DNA of 64,000 nucleotides from Perlabentimonas sp964490015 (GTDB taxonomy: Bacteria; Bacteroidota; Bacteroidia; Bacteroidales; Tenuifilaceae), in NCBI GenBank assembly GCA_964490015.1, contig CAZBBA010000007.1:1-64000 (forward strand), read 5' to 3'. The position numbers were made by a program, and so were the translations under genes. The notes under the pieces were generated by a model that saw only the letters and a list, made by a program, of their open reading frames with translations, was not told where the DNA came from and did not search any database. How positions within the stretch are numbered: position 1 is the first letter of the stretch; each line of letters begins with the position of its first letter. Of the stretch, positions 1 through 12,600 are shown in pieces.

Positions 1-451
1 GTCATTTTTATACATATCTACATCAAATTGTGTAGACATTTTTTAGGACGGGTCAGATTAGTTGAATACTGGTGACGGGTGACGGGTGACTTTCTTCTGT
101 CTTCTGTCTGTCGACTTTTCGACTTTCGACTTTCAGACTTTCAGACTAACCATATAGATTTCATAGCTCGCGCATTGACACATAGAATTAAGAATTGCCC
201 TATGCTATTGGCGATCGTTTTTCCACAAATTCACACAAAAAATTCGCTCATCGCCTGCTCTCTCTCGCTCCACCTCAAACTTAGATATTCGATATTCTCC
301 TTGCTCCCTACTCTTGCTCTTGCTGTCTTCCCTGCCCCACAACATCATTTTCACTCACTAATACTGACAAACATCATTTTACAGCATGGGTATTAAGTGT
401 AATTTCGCCTTCACAAATCGACCTAGCACAATAATTAAATATAACTACAAG
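1..451. other. Intergenic region at window start
   Basis: No convincing gene lies here. An open frame from 79 to 396 exists, but its product is a translation of simple repeats and low-complexity pyrimidine-rich DNA with no recognisable fold. The region contains a block of short direct repeats (72-149) and then pyrimidine-rich sequence up to the oxidoreductase start. It may be the downstream part of an intergenic repeat whose other half lies outside the window. Confidence 0.6.
72..149. repeat. Short direct repeats GTGACGG and GACTTTC
   Basis: Positions 72-90 are three tandem copies of a 7-base unit, GTGACGG. They are followed by repeats of TCTTCTG and of GACTTTC/GACTTTCA up to about 149. A related sequence with diverged GTGACGR units occurs at 63328-63349, between era and der. 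I recall such blocks as common in intergenic DNA of Bacteroidota, but their role is unknown to me. Confidence 0.75.
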
Positions 452-3400
452 ATGCTAAAGATCAATACTCATCCAATCCTCGAGGTTCCAAACCCAGAGA
501 AGGTTTCATTCACATTTCAAGGACAAGTTGTAGCGGGCGAAAAAGGTTTCACCATTGCCGCTGCCCTGCACCAGGCGGGTTTTCCCGTTCACAGCCATAG
601 CCTCGATAACCGGGAGCGCAGCCTCGAGTGCGGCATTGGCAAGTGTGGCGCCTGCGAGATGCTGGTCGATGGACAAATTAAGCGCATCTGCATCACCACC
701 GTTGATGATGTTAAGGAAGTAGCCGAAATCCCCAGCGAGCACACACCTTCGGTAAAAGCGCCCGATAAGCAAAAATCGGCAAAAGTATTTAAAACTACCG
801 TGGCCATTATTGGTGCTGGCCCTGCTGGTTTAGCTACGCGCGAGGTGCTGCTAAACCATGGCATCGAGAATATTGTAATCGACAACAACTCCACCATCGG
901 TGGACAGTTCAACATGCAAACGCACCAGTTCTTCTTCTTCGAAAAGGAGAAAAAGTTCGGCGGGATGCGCGGTTTCGATATCGCCAAAACCCTAGCTGGC
1001 GAAAGCCACGAGGGCATCTTCCTCGACAGCACCGTTTGGGATATCCTCGAGGGCAAGCGTATCGCCATTAAGAATATTAAAACCGACGAGATATACTACG
1101 TTGAAGCCGACCACCTGGTGGTGGCCACTGGTGCCGTACCCTTTATGCCCACCTTCGAGAACGACGATGTTCCCGGTGTGTACACCGCTGCCGTAGTTCA
1201 AAAGATGATGAACCAGGAGTTTACCCTGCTGGGCAAAAACGTGCTCACCGTGGGTGCCGGAAATATTGGCTACCTTACCAGCTACCAGCTTATGCAGGCG
1301 GGAGCCAACGTTAAAGCCATCATCGAGGCTATGCCCCGCGAGGGCGGTTTCCCCGTGCAGGCCAACCGCGTTCGTCGCTTGGGAATTCCGGTAATGCTTA
1401 GCAAAATACTTATCAAGGCGCTACCTAACGCCGATCGTACAGGCGTAGTTGGTGCTGTTATTGCCGACTGCGAGAACTTTAAGGCTATCCCCGGAACCGA
1501 GCAGGTAATTGAAGGCATCGATGCTATAAATATCTGCACTGGCCTTGTGCCCGATGATCAACTTCTGATAAAGGGTAACGAGATATTTGGCCGCTTCTGC
1601 TACGGAGCGGGCGATGCCATTCGCATTGGCGAGGGAACCAGCGCCGTGCTTCGCGGTAAGCAGGTGGCCTTCGAAATTCTACAGGAGATGGGCGAGCGCT
1701 TTAACTACGATACCTACCTAGCCATCAGCAAGGAGTATATCGACAGCCAGCAGCATCCCACCAGGGTTATCGAATCGCCATTCCTACCCAGCGATGAGCG
1801 CAAAACCAAGAAACCCTTCGTGCAGATCGATTGCCTTTACGGCTTTGCCTGCAACCCCTGCGAGTTTGCCTGTCCACATGGCGCCATCACCAAAACATCT
1901 ACCAGCACTGTTCCCCATATCGATTTCGATAAGTGTATCGGTTGCATGGACTGCGTATACCAGTGCCCTGGCCTAGCCATCTTTGGATATCACTACGGAA
2001 AGGACTGGGTTTTCCTGCCCATCGAGTACGAGGCCACCGAGGGCAGCGAGGTTTTCCTTGTCGACAACAATGGACAAAAAGTTGGTGAGGGAGTTATCGA
2101 AAAGATACTGCGCAAACCCAACAAAACCAATATCGCTAGGGTAAAGAGCAAGGATGTTCACAACGATGATCTGCTTAAGGTACGCGGATTTATTGTTAAA
2201 GATAAATACCCCACACCGGTTCAAATCCGCTCAACCGAGTATAAGCCCGAGGCCAAAACCTACGTGTGCCACTGCGACGATGTGAGCATGGACGAGATTC
2301 TCGAAACCATTGGTAACCGCAAGTTTATCTCTGTTGATGAGGTGAAACACACAACACGTCTTGGCATGGGTGCATGCCGTGGCAAACGATGCATCAAACG
2401 GCTAAAAACGGCTCTTATTCCCAAGGGTATTCAAATTGTTGGCGATGCCACACCCCGCGGCCCGCTCAGCAATCAGGTTAGCATGGGCGAACTTTACCCC
2501 AAGGATGTTCCCGAAACCTATATAACGGGAGTTAATGGAAAGCCAAAACAGGTTGTAAAGGTTACAACCCTAATTGCAGGTGGAGGTATTGGTGGAAGCG
2601 CCCTTTTCCGTTACATGGCCGAGGCAGGTCTAAAACCCGTTTTGCTCAACTATGGGCGGGGTGCAAGCTGGCGTAATATTGCCGGTGGACGAACCGCTTT
2701 CTCGCTCCCCGAAATATCGCAGATTGCTGCCGAGAACCACCAAATATTTAAGGATCTCCAAAAAATCAGCAATATCGATTATCGCACCATAAACTACGTG
2801 AGCTTTGCTCACGACGAGGCAACCTACAAAGCCCTTGATGCATCCAGAGCTTGGAGCGAAGCCCGCATGGTAGAGCCCAAGGATTTCCAGAAGGAGATAT
2901 CTCCCCTATTTAACCCCAGCATCGAAACCTACCAAGCTGCCCTAATCACCAGTAACTGCTGGCAGGCAACCCCCGGCAAGGTGGTCGATCTTTTGCGGAA
3001 AATGGGAATCGAAAAGGGGGGAGTGGTTAAGGAGGACTGCGAGCTAATCAGCGTTCATCGCAATGGTAGCGGTTACGTGGCGCTGGTTCGCGATCACGAC
3101 AAAGGATACGTAGAGTATCATGCCGAAAACTTTGTGAACTCACTCGGCCCCACCGGCGATAAGTTTGCCCGTCAGCTGGGAATTAACACCGGAACATACC
3201 CCGTAAAACACCAGGCGTTCATTACCCGCCGTTTGCCATGGATGGGGATAAACAACACGCCGCTTGGTATGCTGATCGACCGCAGACACTACAAGGGATT
3301 TGTGGCCGTTTACGGTCAACAGCTAGCTGAAACAGGCCAGATTATTGGCTGCGCTTCGCCAGCTGTGGATCCCAAGGAGGCTGAAAAAAATCTGAAGATC

Positions 3401-3685
3401 AACTCGCAGGATTTCCTTGAGATTGCCTCGGAGGTTTTTGCCAACTGGATTCCTGAGCTTAGCTCCGTAGGATTTCAGGCCGTTTGGGCAGGCTACTACG
3501 TGGAACCCCGCATGTTTATCGATCCAGAGCATGGGCTTTTCACTGGCTTACGTGGGCAAGGATTTATGCTTGGAATGGGTTTGGCGCGAATGTATGTCGA
3601 CGCTCTTCTTGGTAAACCAGTACCAGAGTACTTTAAGCGCCTTAGCCTAACTGGCGACGGCCTTCCCGAAAAAGCATTTAAGTAA
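452..3685 (+). CDS. Single-chain FAD/iron-sulfur dehydrogenase, HcnABC/opine-oxidase-like fusion
   Basis: This is a 1077-residue multidomain redox enzyme. Domains in order are: a [2Fe-2S] ferredoxin-like domain (Cys60, 65, 68, 80); a pyridine-nucleotide-disulfide-type FAD/NAD domain with GxGxxG at 121-126; two ferredoxin-type [4Fe-4S] motifs at about 460-510; a BFD-like [2Fe-2S] domain (Cys606, 608, 642, 647); and a C-terminal DAO-type FAD domain with a second GxGxxG at 710-715. In known heteromeric enzymes (hydrogen cyanide synthase HcnABC, opine oxidase, archaeal L-proline dehydrogenase complexes) these modules are separate subunits. Here they are one chain. The likely reaction is flavin-dependent oxidation of an amino acid, imino acid or glycerol-like substrate with electrons passed along the clusters; the substrate is not predictable. 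ATG 452 is preferred over the in-frame ATG 386 because the ferredoxin fold begins just after it. No signal peptide is visible, so it is probably cytosolic. A strong terminator follows. Confidence 0.85.
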   Translation: MLKINTHPILEVPNPEKVSFTFQGQVVAGEKGFTIAAALHQAGFPVHSHSLDNRERSLECGIGKCGACEMLVDGQIKRICITTVDDVKEVAEIPSEHTPSVKAPDKQKSAKVFKTTVAIIGAGPAGLATREVLLNHGIENIVIDNNSTIGGQFNMQTHQFFFFEKEKKFGGMRGFDIAKTLAGESHEGIFLDSTVWDILEGKRIAIKNIKTDEIYYVEADHLVVATGAVPFMPTFENDDVPGVYTAAVVQKMMNQEFTLLGKNVLTVGAGNIGYLTSYQLMQAGANVKAIIEAMPREGGFPVQANRVRRLGIPVMLSKILIKALPNADRTGVVGAVIADCENFKAIPGTEQVIEGIDAINICTGLVPDDQLLIKGNEIFGRFCYGAGDAIRIGEGTSAVLRGKQVAFEILQEMGERFNYDTYLAISKEYIDSQQHPTRVIESPFLPSDERKTKKPFVQIDCLYGFACNPCEFACPHGAITKTSTSTVPHIDFDKCIGCMDCVYQCPGLAIFGYHYGKDWVFLPIEYEATEGSEVFLVDNNGQKVGEGVIEKILRKPNKTNIARVKSKDVHNDDLLKVRGFIVKDKYPTPVQIRSTEYKPEAKTYVCHCDDVSMDEILETIGNRKFISVDEVKHTTRLGMGACRGKRCIKRLKTALIPKGIQIVGDATPRGPLSNQVSMGELYPKDVPETYITGVNGKPKQVVKVTTLIAGGGIGGSALFRYMAEAGLKPVLLNYGRGASWRNIAGGRTAFSLPEISQIAAENHQIFKDLQKISNIDYRTINYVSFAHDEATYKALDASRAWSEARMVEPKDFQKEISPLFNPSIETYQAALITSNCWQATPGKVVDLLRKMGIEKGGVVKEDCELISVHRNGSGYVALVRDHDKGYVEYHAENFVNSLGPTGDKFARQLGINTGTYPVKHQAFITRRLPWMGINNTPLGMLIDRRHYKGFVAVYGQQLAETGQIIGCASPAVDPKEAEKNLKINSQDFLEIASEVFANWIPELSSVGFQAVWAGYYVEPRMFIDPEHGLFTGLRGQGFMLGMGLARMYVDALLGKPVPEYFKRLSLTGDGLPEKAFK

Positions 3686-3700
3686 TATGCTGATACTCGC

Positions 3701-3743
3701 AAAAAGAACAGTCAGGTATGATTTCCTGGCTGTTCTTTTTTTT
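3701..3743 (+). terminator. Rho-independent terminator of the dehydrogenase gene
   Basis: A 16-bp stem (3701-3716 with 3725-3740, containing one G-U pair) has an 8-base loop and ends in an unbroken T run. It lies 15 bases after the stop codon. Confidence 0.85.
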
Positions 3744-3838
3744 ACTAAAAATTTAATGGGGTAGATATCCACCTACAAGCGAATTTCACTACCTTAGATA
3801 TAATTATGAAAAGAATAAGAACAAGCTCAATAATTTAA

Positions 3839-6664
3839 ATGACTGAAGATTATAACATCGACGCGTTGCGGGAAAGGCTAAAAAACCTAGAGGAGGAAAA
3901 TCATCAGCTAAAGCAACAGGTTCAACAAGGTAACGATGCCCCAACTCAAGATACTAGGGAGCAGCTAAGTGAGCTGCAAAATCAATTTATGCGGCTGGCT
4001 AACCTGCTGCCCCAAACGGTTTGGGAAACAAATAAGATGGGAGTATTCACATACGTAAACCACTATGCCGAAACTGAGTTTGGATATACCTACGATGAGA
4101 TTGTTGGAAAACTCACCATAGCCGACACCGTTGTACCCAGCGAACGGCACTTGGTTGTCCCCAAAACATTCGAGGGCGGTGTGGGCATTGAGTTTACCAT
4201 GCTCCGCAAGGATGGAAGTACTTTTACCGGTCTTGTACACTACTCCCCAATTATTAAGAACAATACTTTTGATGGTCTTCAGGGCATAATCACCAATATT
4301 AGCGAGCAGAAAGCTGTTCAGGAAAAGCTTAAGGAGAGTGAGGAGAAATATCGACTACTGGTCGAAAACCAAAACGACTTGGTTGTTAAAGTGAATCCCG
4401 AAGGTGAATTCCTTTACGTAAGTCCCAGCTACTGCAAATATTTTAACAAAACCGAGAAGGAGCTGTTGGGTAAGTCATTCCTCCCGCTGGTTCACCCCGG
4501 CGATCAGGAGTCAACCTCAGCAGCCATGCAGGCCCTATACACCGAACCCTACTCGTGCTATATAGAGCAAAGAGTTTTAGCAGAAAACGAGTGGCGATGG
4601 CTATCGTGGCTCGACACCTCCATCCTCGATGAACAGGGTAACGTTAAGGAGATAATTGGGGTTGGGCGCGATATTACGCTTCAAAAAAATGCCGAAATCA
4701 AACTCAATGAGAGTAACCAGCGAAACAGTGCAATACTTGAGGCCATCCCCGACATTATGTTCGTTTTTAACCGTAATGGAGTATTTGTCGATTGCCACAC
4801 CTCAAAACAAGAGTTACTGCTTAAATCTGCCGAGGAATTTATTGGAAAAAGTATTGATGAAACGGCACCTCCTTACCTGGCCGAACTTAACAGGGAAAAA
4901 CTTGCTGCACTTTTTGAAACTGGCGAAACGCAGCAATACTCATACCCTATCGAGATTAATGGTATTTCCATGCACTTTGATGCCCGTATGGTTAAACTGG
5001 GCAACGATAAAGCCCTAGCCATTGTTAGGGATATTACCGAGCAGAGGCGCATAGAGGAAGCATTGCGCCAAAGCGAGGAAAACTACCACACCATCTTTCA
5101 GCTTGCCAACGATTCCATTATTATCCACGACTCTGCAACCAGCGAGGTGATCGATGCCAACAAGGTTGCCATCAACACCTATGGCCTAAATACCCTCGAC
5201 GAGTTAAGGGAGTACGGAATCTGGTCCGATCCCCCATATAGCATAGAGGAAGCACAGAAATGGATACAGAGAACAATGCATGAAGGCCCTCAAGTTTTTG
5301 AATGGAGAAGTATTAAGGTCGATGGTACTGTATTCTGGGAAGAGGTTCACCTATCAATGGTAAAGTTGCTGGGAACGAATCGCATAATTGCGATGAGCCG
5401 CGATATAACCATTCGCAAAAGTATAGAGTCGAAACTACAACGGATTAATAAGGAGCTAAAAATCCGTACCGAAGAGTATGCTGCCCTCAACGAGGAGTAT
5501 GCCGCCCAAAACCAAGAACTACAGCGTGCCAAGCTAAACGCCGAGGAGAGCGACAGGCTTAAGTCTGCCTTTCTGGCCAACATGAGCCATGAGATTCGTA
5601 CCCCCATGAATGCCATTATTGGCTTTGCCAGCCTGCTCGATAAGGGTGAAATAAACCCCGATAAGCAAAAGCAATTTGCGCAGATAATCCGAAAACGCTC
5701 CTCCGATCTGCTGAAGATTATCGACGACATCCTCGATATCTCCAAAATTGAGGCAAACCAAATAGTGCTTCAACCCCAGAAAGGCAGCATAAAAGCACTT
5801 CTAAATGATATCTTTGAGTACTCCTTTAGCAAAACTGAACTTAATCCAAAGCCCGAAGTGCGACTTGGCCTAGTCAACCAAATTGGTGATATCGACGAGA
5901 TAGTAACCGATTTTGGCCGTATAAAACAGGTGCTTTTCAACCTAATTGAGAATGCCCTTAAATTTACCAAGCAGGGCGAAATTGAGATTGGTTGCAAACG
6001 AAACGACGAAAACTCGATTCTTTTCTACGTTAGGGATACAGGATCAGGAATTCCCTCAGATAATATTACCAAAATTTTTGAAAGATTTCACCAAGCTCAC
6101 AATACCAAAGATCCATCGTTTGGAGGAACAGGGCTAGGGTTGGCCATATCTAAAGGATTTGTGGAACTGCTGGGCGGTAAAATTTGGGTCGAATCAGAAT
6201 TGGGAGTAGGAACAACTTTCAGCTTTACAATTCCCATCGATAAAAAGTATGGACTAAAATCCGTTAGCAGTCTAGTTACACTTGAGCAGGGCGTTAAGCT
6301 AAATAAGGCATTTCTTATCGTCGACGACGATACTATAAACGCCAACTTTATTAAAGAGATACTACTTTCGGCCGGAGCAGAACCCTGGGTTGCATCAAGC
6401 GCCGAAACCGCAACTGACATTGCCAAAACACATCCGCAAATTGGGATTATTCTGCTCGACAATAAGTTTGTTCATTACCAAGGGAAAAACAGCATTAAAT
6501 CACTTAAACAAATTCTACCCGACTGCAAAATTATAGTGCAATCGGCATTTGCTTCTCCCAATGATAAAGCCAAGTGTATGGAGGGTGGTTGCGATGGGTA
6601 TATCACAAAACCCGTTTCACCAATCTCGCTAATCTCCACCATACTTGACATTATTAAGGAGTAA
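3839..6664 (+). CDS. Cytosolic four-PAS hybrid sensor histidine kinase
   Basis: This is a 941-residue hybrid kinase. A short coiled coil (about 8-33) is followed by four PAS/PAC-like domains (about 45-165, 170-285, 290-405, 410-530), each of the last three ending in a typical xRDIT motif. Then come a coiled linker, a HisKA domain with the phosphoacceptor His584 in an HEIRTPMN motif, an HATPase domain with the N box (NLIENALKFT) and the G boxes (DTGSGIP, GGTGLGLAI), and a C-terminal receiver with an acidic cluster, Asp874 as likely phosphosite and Lys924-Pro. I see no membrane segment, so it should sense a cytosolic signal such as redox state, a ligand or a gas. No response regulator lies beside it; its output must be the attached receiver or a distant partner. 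It stands alone between a terminator and the convergent sod gene. Confidence 0.9.
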   Translation: MTEDYNIDALRERLKNLEEENHQLKQQVQQGNDAPTQDTREQLSELQNQFMRLANLLPQTVWETNKMGVFTYVNHYAETEFGYTYDEIVGKLTIADTVVPSERHLVVPKTFEGGVGIEFTMLRKDGSTFTGLVHYSPIIKNNTFDGLQGIITNISEQKAVQEKLKESEEKYRLLVENQNDLVVKVNPEGEFLYVSPSYCKYFNKTEKELLGKSFLPLVHPGDQESTSAAMQALYTEPYSCYIEQRVLAENEWRWLSWLDTSILDEQGNVKEIIGVGRDITLQKNAEIKLNESNQRNSAILEAIPDIMFVFNRNGVFVDCHTSKQELLLKSAEEFIGKSIDETAPPYLAELNREKLAALFETGETQQYSYPIEINGISMHFDARMVKLGNDKALAIVRDITEQRRIEEALRQSEENYHTIFQLANDSIIIHDSATSEVIDANKVAINTYGLNTLDELREYGIWSDPPYSIEEAQKWIQRTMHEGPQVFEWRSIKVDGTVFWEEVHLSMVKLLGTNRIIAMSRDITIRKSIESKLQRINKELKIRTEEYAALNEEYAAQNQELQRAKLNAEESDRLKSAFLANMSHEIRTPMNAIIGFASLLDKGEINPDKQKQFAQIIRKRSSDLLKIIDDILDISKIEANQIVLQPQKGSIKALLNDIFEYSFSKTELNPKPEVRLGLVNQIGDIDEIVTDFGRIKQVLFNLIENALKFTKQGEIEIGCKRNDENSILFYVRDTGSGIPSDNITKIFERFHQAHNTKDPSFGGTGLGLAISKGFVELLGGKIWVESELGVGTTFSFTIPIDKKYGLKSVSSLVTLEQGVKLNKAFLIVDDDTINANFIKEILLSAGAEPWVASSAETATDIAKTHPQIGIILLDNKFVHYQGKNSIKSLKQILPDCKIIVQSAFASPNDKAKCMEGGCDGYITKPVSPISLISTILDIIKE

Positions 6665-9600
6665 ATAGAAGTATTGTTAATAAAAAGAGCCGGACTCAAT
6701 CCGGCTCACCCCTAAAACTTAAACCAAAAAGAAAAAGGGGATTTAAATTTTACTATAGTTTACTTTGCGCTATTGTAGCGATCCTCAACTAATTTCCAAT
6801 CAATTACATGCCAAAAATTTTCTATGTACTCTGGGCGTCTGTTCTGATACTTTAAGTAGTAGGCGTGCTCCCACACATCCAAACCAATCACTGGAAAACC
6901 CTTTACCTCGGCAACATCCATCAGCGGATTATCCTGGTTGGGAGTTGATGAAATCTGCAATTCACGATCCACTAGCACCAACCAGGCCCAACCCGAGCCA
7001 AAACGAGTTGCTGCAGCACTGGCAAACTTTTCCTTAAAAGCCTCAAACGATCCAAAGCTCTTCTCAATTGCTTTGGCAATATTGCCATGTGGAACTCCAC
7101 CACCATTTGGCGACATAATACTCCAGAATAGGTTGTGGTTGTAAAATCCACCCCCATTATTCCTAACCGCCACCGGAAGTGTGGAGATATTCTTCATAAT
7201 CTCCTCAATCGATTGGCCTGCCATGGCAGTTCCTTCTATGGCTTTATTTAGGTTTGTGGTGTATGCTCCATGGTGCTTTGTGTAATGAATCTCCATGGTT
7301 TGCGCGTCGATGTAGGGCTCTAGCGCATTGTAGTTGTATGGTAATTTTGGTAATTCAAACGACATATGACTTGATATTTAAAGATTAAACATTATTTAGA
7401 TTTTATCTAAATAAGAAACATCAAGCCATCAAGAAATGTTCAAAGGGAATATAAAAAATTAGGGGGATAGGTTACGAGGCGTCCTTTCGTTTAGACTTAT
7501 CGCCATTAGCGGATTTCACTATCTCCTTTTTCACGCTATATACCTCAATACCCAAAAAGAAGTAGTGAATATCCCAAAACTCTACATACCATTTCTCATC
7601 GAGCGAGTGGATAGTTTCCACTAACTTCTGCACCTTCCCGAAGAAAGGACGATTATATGTTCCTGTTAATTGCAACTCGTAACTCACCCTAAATAATATT
7701 TTATGAAGATAGGCAAAATGAAATATTTTGCAATAAGTTTAGGGGTTAAACGCAGAAATAATTGTTTTGTTTAAAATTAGTCAACGCTAAGTGGCTTTCC
7801 ATCAAAACACCTAATGGAAATGTTTAACTTTTTGCAAATTTCTTAACAGCAAATGCAGGGTGTTACAACGAAAATTGATGCTATTAGATGCATCACAACT
7901 GAAATGTATGGGTTACAAGTAATATAAATTTTACCCCTATTAAACTTGAGGCACAAGAATAATTGAAAGCAAACTCAAGAATTCACTGATTCAATTTACA
8001 AGATACAATGCAAAGGAGAAGTGCAGCATTTACGCATCGGGGTCGAGTTTCTTCTTACGCATGCGCATAAACAGATCCACCGCATCGTACTTAAAGGTAA
8101 AGGCAACACCAATGGAGCGGTTCATGTTTCGGGCTTCCGTAATGGTTTTATCCACGTCAACTACCCCCAAATCGTACCTTAAATCAAGACAAATTAACCC
8201 GTACTTTGTATCGTATGCTCCTCCTGCCCCCAGCGATAGCCCCCAGTCGATAATGGTATAATGATGGGTTTCGTCCCACGACTCCCCATTTTGGTCGTGA
8301 TACACAGTCTTCGCATTTGTGCGAATGTTATTATAGGTACCGCCCGTTGCGTAAACCCTCGATAGGCCAAGTGCTTTAAACGAGAGTTTGGCAAGAAGGG
8401 GAATACTTAAATAGTTTACACGCTTAGCGCTATTATCGTAGCCAATACCTTTGGATGTAAACACTAGCTCTGTTTCGAACGATAGTGATTGCGTTAAACC
8501 TATCTCACCTACAGCCCCAAGCTGATAACCGGTCCTGGTTTTCACGCTTGTACCATAAAGATCCATGTTGGTAATTGTGGAAAAGGTAGTTCCCACCTTT
8601 GGCCCCAGGTAGGCAAATCCTATCTCATGCCCTCTAATACTAAATAGTTGGGCGTATGAGTTGCCAAATATTATTAACAAGAAAAGGGGTAAAATTAGTC
8701 GCTTCATTTTTCGTTCTTTTAGGTTTATGCCACAAATATATCGAACTTATAAGTTGCAGTCAAAGGAAAAGTTGGTGGAATAGGGTCAAAACTTGATAAA
8801 GGGATTAAAACCTTACTTAAAAGTATCTCAATTTAAATCCAACAAATTCTCAAACGAATAAATAACAGCCTATACAATACTGCAGTAAAAGAAAAAAATA
8901 TACTTTAGTAGCCGTAAACCTCAAACTTTAATACCTATGGGCGACATTAACAGCATTCTCGATTTTTTTAAGCTTGTTGTAGTTACAACATTTAGCCAGC
9001 TAATATGGCTTTTGGGGCTTCTATTCGTTTTTGGGCTTATACTATACGTATTTGCTCGATTTACCAGGATTACCTATGTGAAATCGGTGGGACAAAAAAT
9101 GGATATCATTTTCACAGGTTGGATCGGTACACCTGTCCACGAGTTGGGGCATGCTATCTTTTGCGTACTTTTTGGTCATAGAATTGTTGAGATGAAGCTT
9201 TATCAACCCAACTCCGACGATGGAACCCTTGGCTACGTGAACCATGCGTACAACCCCAACAGCACCTACCAAAAGATTGGTAACTTCTTTATTGGCGTAG
9301 GGCCCATTATTTTTGGGGCGCTGGTACTTTACGCTGCCCTCTACTATCTTGTACCCAACATGAACGAGGTTTTTGCCAGCATCCAGTCGCAAAGCCAAAC
9401 CCTGGTTAAGGGTGTTCAGGGAGAGTATGCCAACGCGCTGGCCGCGCTTTGGGGTACTACTAAGGCAACCCTTGGAAGCCTTTTCAAGGCAAGTAATTTT
9501 TCCGATTACAAATTTTGGATCTTCCTATATATCTCCATCTGCGTGTCGTCGCACATGCAGCTTAGCCCTCCCGATATAAAAGGGGCAAAAGGGGGGTTAA

Positions 9601-12600
9601 TATCCATAGTGGTATTCTTTCTAGTTTTAAACCTTATAATCCTTGGTCTGGAGGCCACTGGGGTTAGCGCGCATTTTGGTAATTGGTGGAACTACGTTAA
9701 ACTCGAGAGCTACGCAAGCGGAATTAATAAGTGGCTCGGCACCTTTGGGGCTCTTTTCGTATTTGCCTCCATTATATCGGGGATAAATTTTTTAGCAAGC
9801 TATATTTTACTATCGATTTACAACCTGATTAAAGGGCGTGGACTGATAAATCCTGCTTTCTAAAAACCACAAAAAATGAGGCCCAATTCTGAACATGATT
9901 GGGGCCTCATTCACTTACGGATCAGTAATTCAAAAAAAAAACATACATATCAAAATAATTGATTGCAACAAGGGTTTATCAGAAACTTATCTATCATAAT
10001 GGACTCTAATTGAAGCAAAAGTGATATTATGCTGCAAAGAATATGTATTAATCTAAATTATAGTATTTTTGCCCCTTGATTTTGGACATTGGTTTAAAAA
10101 ACACTTAAAAGACTATGAAAGCATTCGTATTCCCAGGTCAAGGAGCCCAGTTTGTTGGGATGGGCAAAGACCTGTACACCAACTCACCCCTGGCCAAAGA
10201 GATGTTCGACAAAGCCAACCAAATACTTGGCTTCAGCATTACTGATCTTATGTTTAACGGCACCGACGAGGATCTTCGTCAGACCAAAGTTACCCAACCA
10301 GCTATTTTCCTTCACTCTGTAATTCTAGCTAAGGTTCTGGGCAACGGTTTTAAACCCGAGATGGTTGCCGGCCATTCGCTGGGGGAATTCTCTGCTCTGG
10401 TTGCAAGTGGTGCTTTATCGTTTGAGGATGGACTAGTGCTTGTATCGAAACGTGCAATGGCCATGCAAAAAGCTTGTGAAATGGAACCGTCAACAATGGC
10501 TGCCATTCTTGGCCTAGAGGATGATGTGGTAGAAAATATCTGCGCCAGTATCAATGATGTTGTTGTACCAGCTAACTACAATAGCCCCGGTCAACTTGTA
10601 ATCTCGGGTAGTATAGCAGGAATTAATCTTGCCTGCGAAAAACTAAAAGAGGCGGGAGCCAAAAGGGCATTGCCCCTTAAGGTTGGTGGAGCATTCCATA
10701 GCCCAATAATGGAACCCGCAAGGGTTGAGTTGGCTCAGGCAATTGAATCAACGCAAATTAAATCGCCTATTTGCCCAATTTACCAGAATGTGGATGCAAA
10801 GGCGTACACATCTCCAGAGTTAATAAAGCAAAATCTAATTTCACAACTTACCTCACCAGTGCGCTGGACACAAACCATGATTAATATGCTTGCCGATGGA
10901 GCCTCTTCGTTTACCGAACTTGGTCCAGGTAATGTTTTACAAGGTCTTGTTAAAAAAGTGAATAAGGATGTTGAAGCTACAAGCATACAAAGCCTATAAC
11001 CTTACTTTCTGCAAAGTCAAGCCCCGAGCCAATTTCACTCGGGGCTTTTTTTTAGTTTTTTTGCTGCAAATGATTTAATAATTCGGCAGAGTTTTTGATA
11101 ATGCAAAACTTATTTTCATAACTTTACAAAACAGCAACTATGATTATATAAATACTCCAAAAAATGAAATTACATTCTCTACGCTCCGCATTTGTTGCAT
11201 TCCTAATTCCATTGGCACTGGCAAGTCTTAATGTAAACGCCCAGTCAAAGGAAGCCTTTGAAAAAATTTTCGACAAAGAAACCCAACCATCGCAAATGGT
11301 TGGCTATGGCCGTTTTCGCACCATCGAAAGGGTAAGTTTCTACCCCGATACGTTACCCAATTGGTTTTTTCGCCCACCTGCGTCCAGCGGTTCACAAATT
11401 TATGCCATTGGCATTTCCGACCCTGATCTAACCCCCGAGGAGGCTGCCTTTCAGGCATTGCATCGAGCACGATCCATGGCGGTGATGTTCAATAAAACAC
11501 TTTTTCAGTACTTTAGAGATGTTTACACCGTTGAGTACAATGAGGGTCGATATAAAGATTATGGCCAACGCTTCGACACATACCTAAAACTCTCGGGGAC
11601 AGCTTTTGCCGATAGTAGTTGCTTTACCATTGAAAAATACCATATTACACGCTACAACGAGGCAATTGTTCTGGTTAGCTACAAACCAGCCACTGGCCGA
11701 AGAGCTTCCCGAGGAGATCAAATTACTACAATAGGAACCGCTCTTTATATCGAAGCCCAAATTGGACAGGCATTTGAGCCACAAGCCGAATACGAAATAG
11801 CCACCAAACATGCCTTCCGTAATGGCTCGGCTGCCACGTCAAATTTCACATACCGTGAAAAGGGAAAACGATTCCTGGCAATTTCGGAATTCCTCGGAAA
11901 AAATAATGATTTTCCCTTATACAACTACAAGTACGTTGACCCCAACTGGCCTAAGAACTCCCAACCATTAATTACCTACAACGGGCTTTGGAGCGTTTTT
12001 ACCAAAAAGTTTATGCGCCAACTTATACTCGAAACCGAGGAAACATCAATATATATTAAATCGCTAGGGGAAACATACGACAAAGAGAACAGAAATATTT
12101 CCAGAGAGATTGTCACAAAAAATGCACGAATGCTAATTAATGGCATTGAATTTGGAGAGGATTCCATACGTTTTGACCTAGAGATTGTTGAACTAAAGTA
12201 GCAACAGCATTTTTCATAGATATCTTTCATCTGTGTTAAACCATAAACATAAATCGATATGAAAAAAAGTTTGAAATTGGTGCTATTTGCCGTTACTATA
12301 ATGGTAATTAGCCCTATTAATACATGGGCTCAGGAGTTTGTCGACCTAAACACGAAGCAACTTGGCGAGAATATCAACATCGAATACTCCATAGTTGGCG
12401 AGCAAATTGGTCAGGTATTCAATGTAACGCCCAGCTACTCAATTGACGGTGGAAGATCATTTATGGCCATGAAATCTGTTTCGGGTTACGTTGGGAGTAA
12501 CGTGCTGGGAGGGAAAAACCAGGTTATTATCTGGAACGTTCTCAACGATTTACCTGAACTTCAAGGCGATGTGCTGTTTAAACTCAGTGGTCAAACCCAA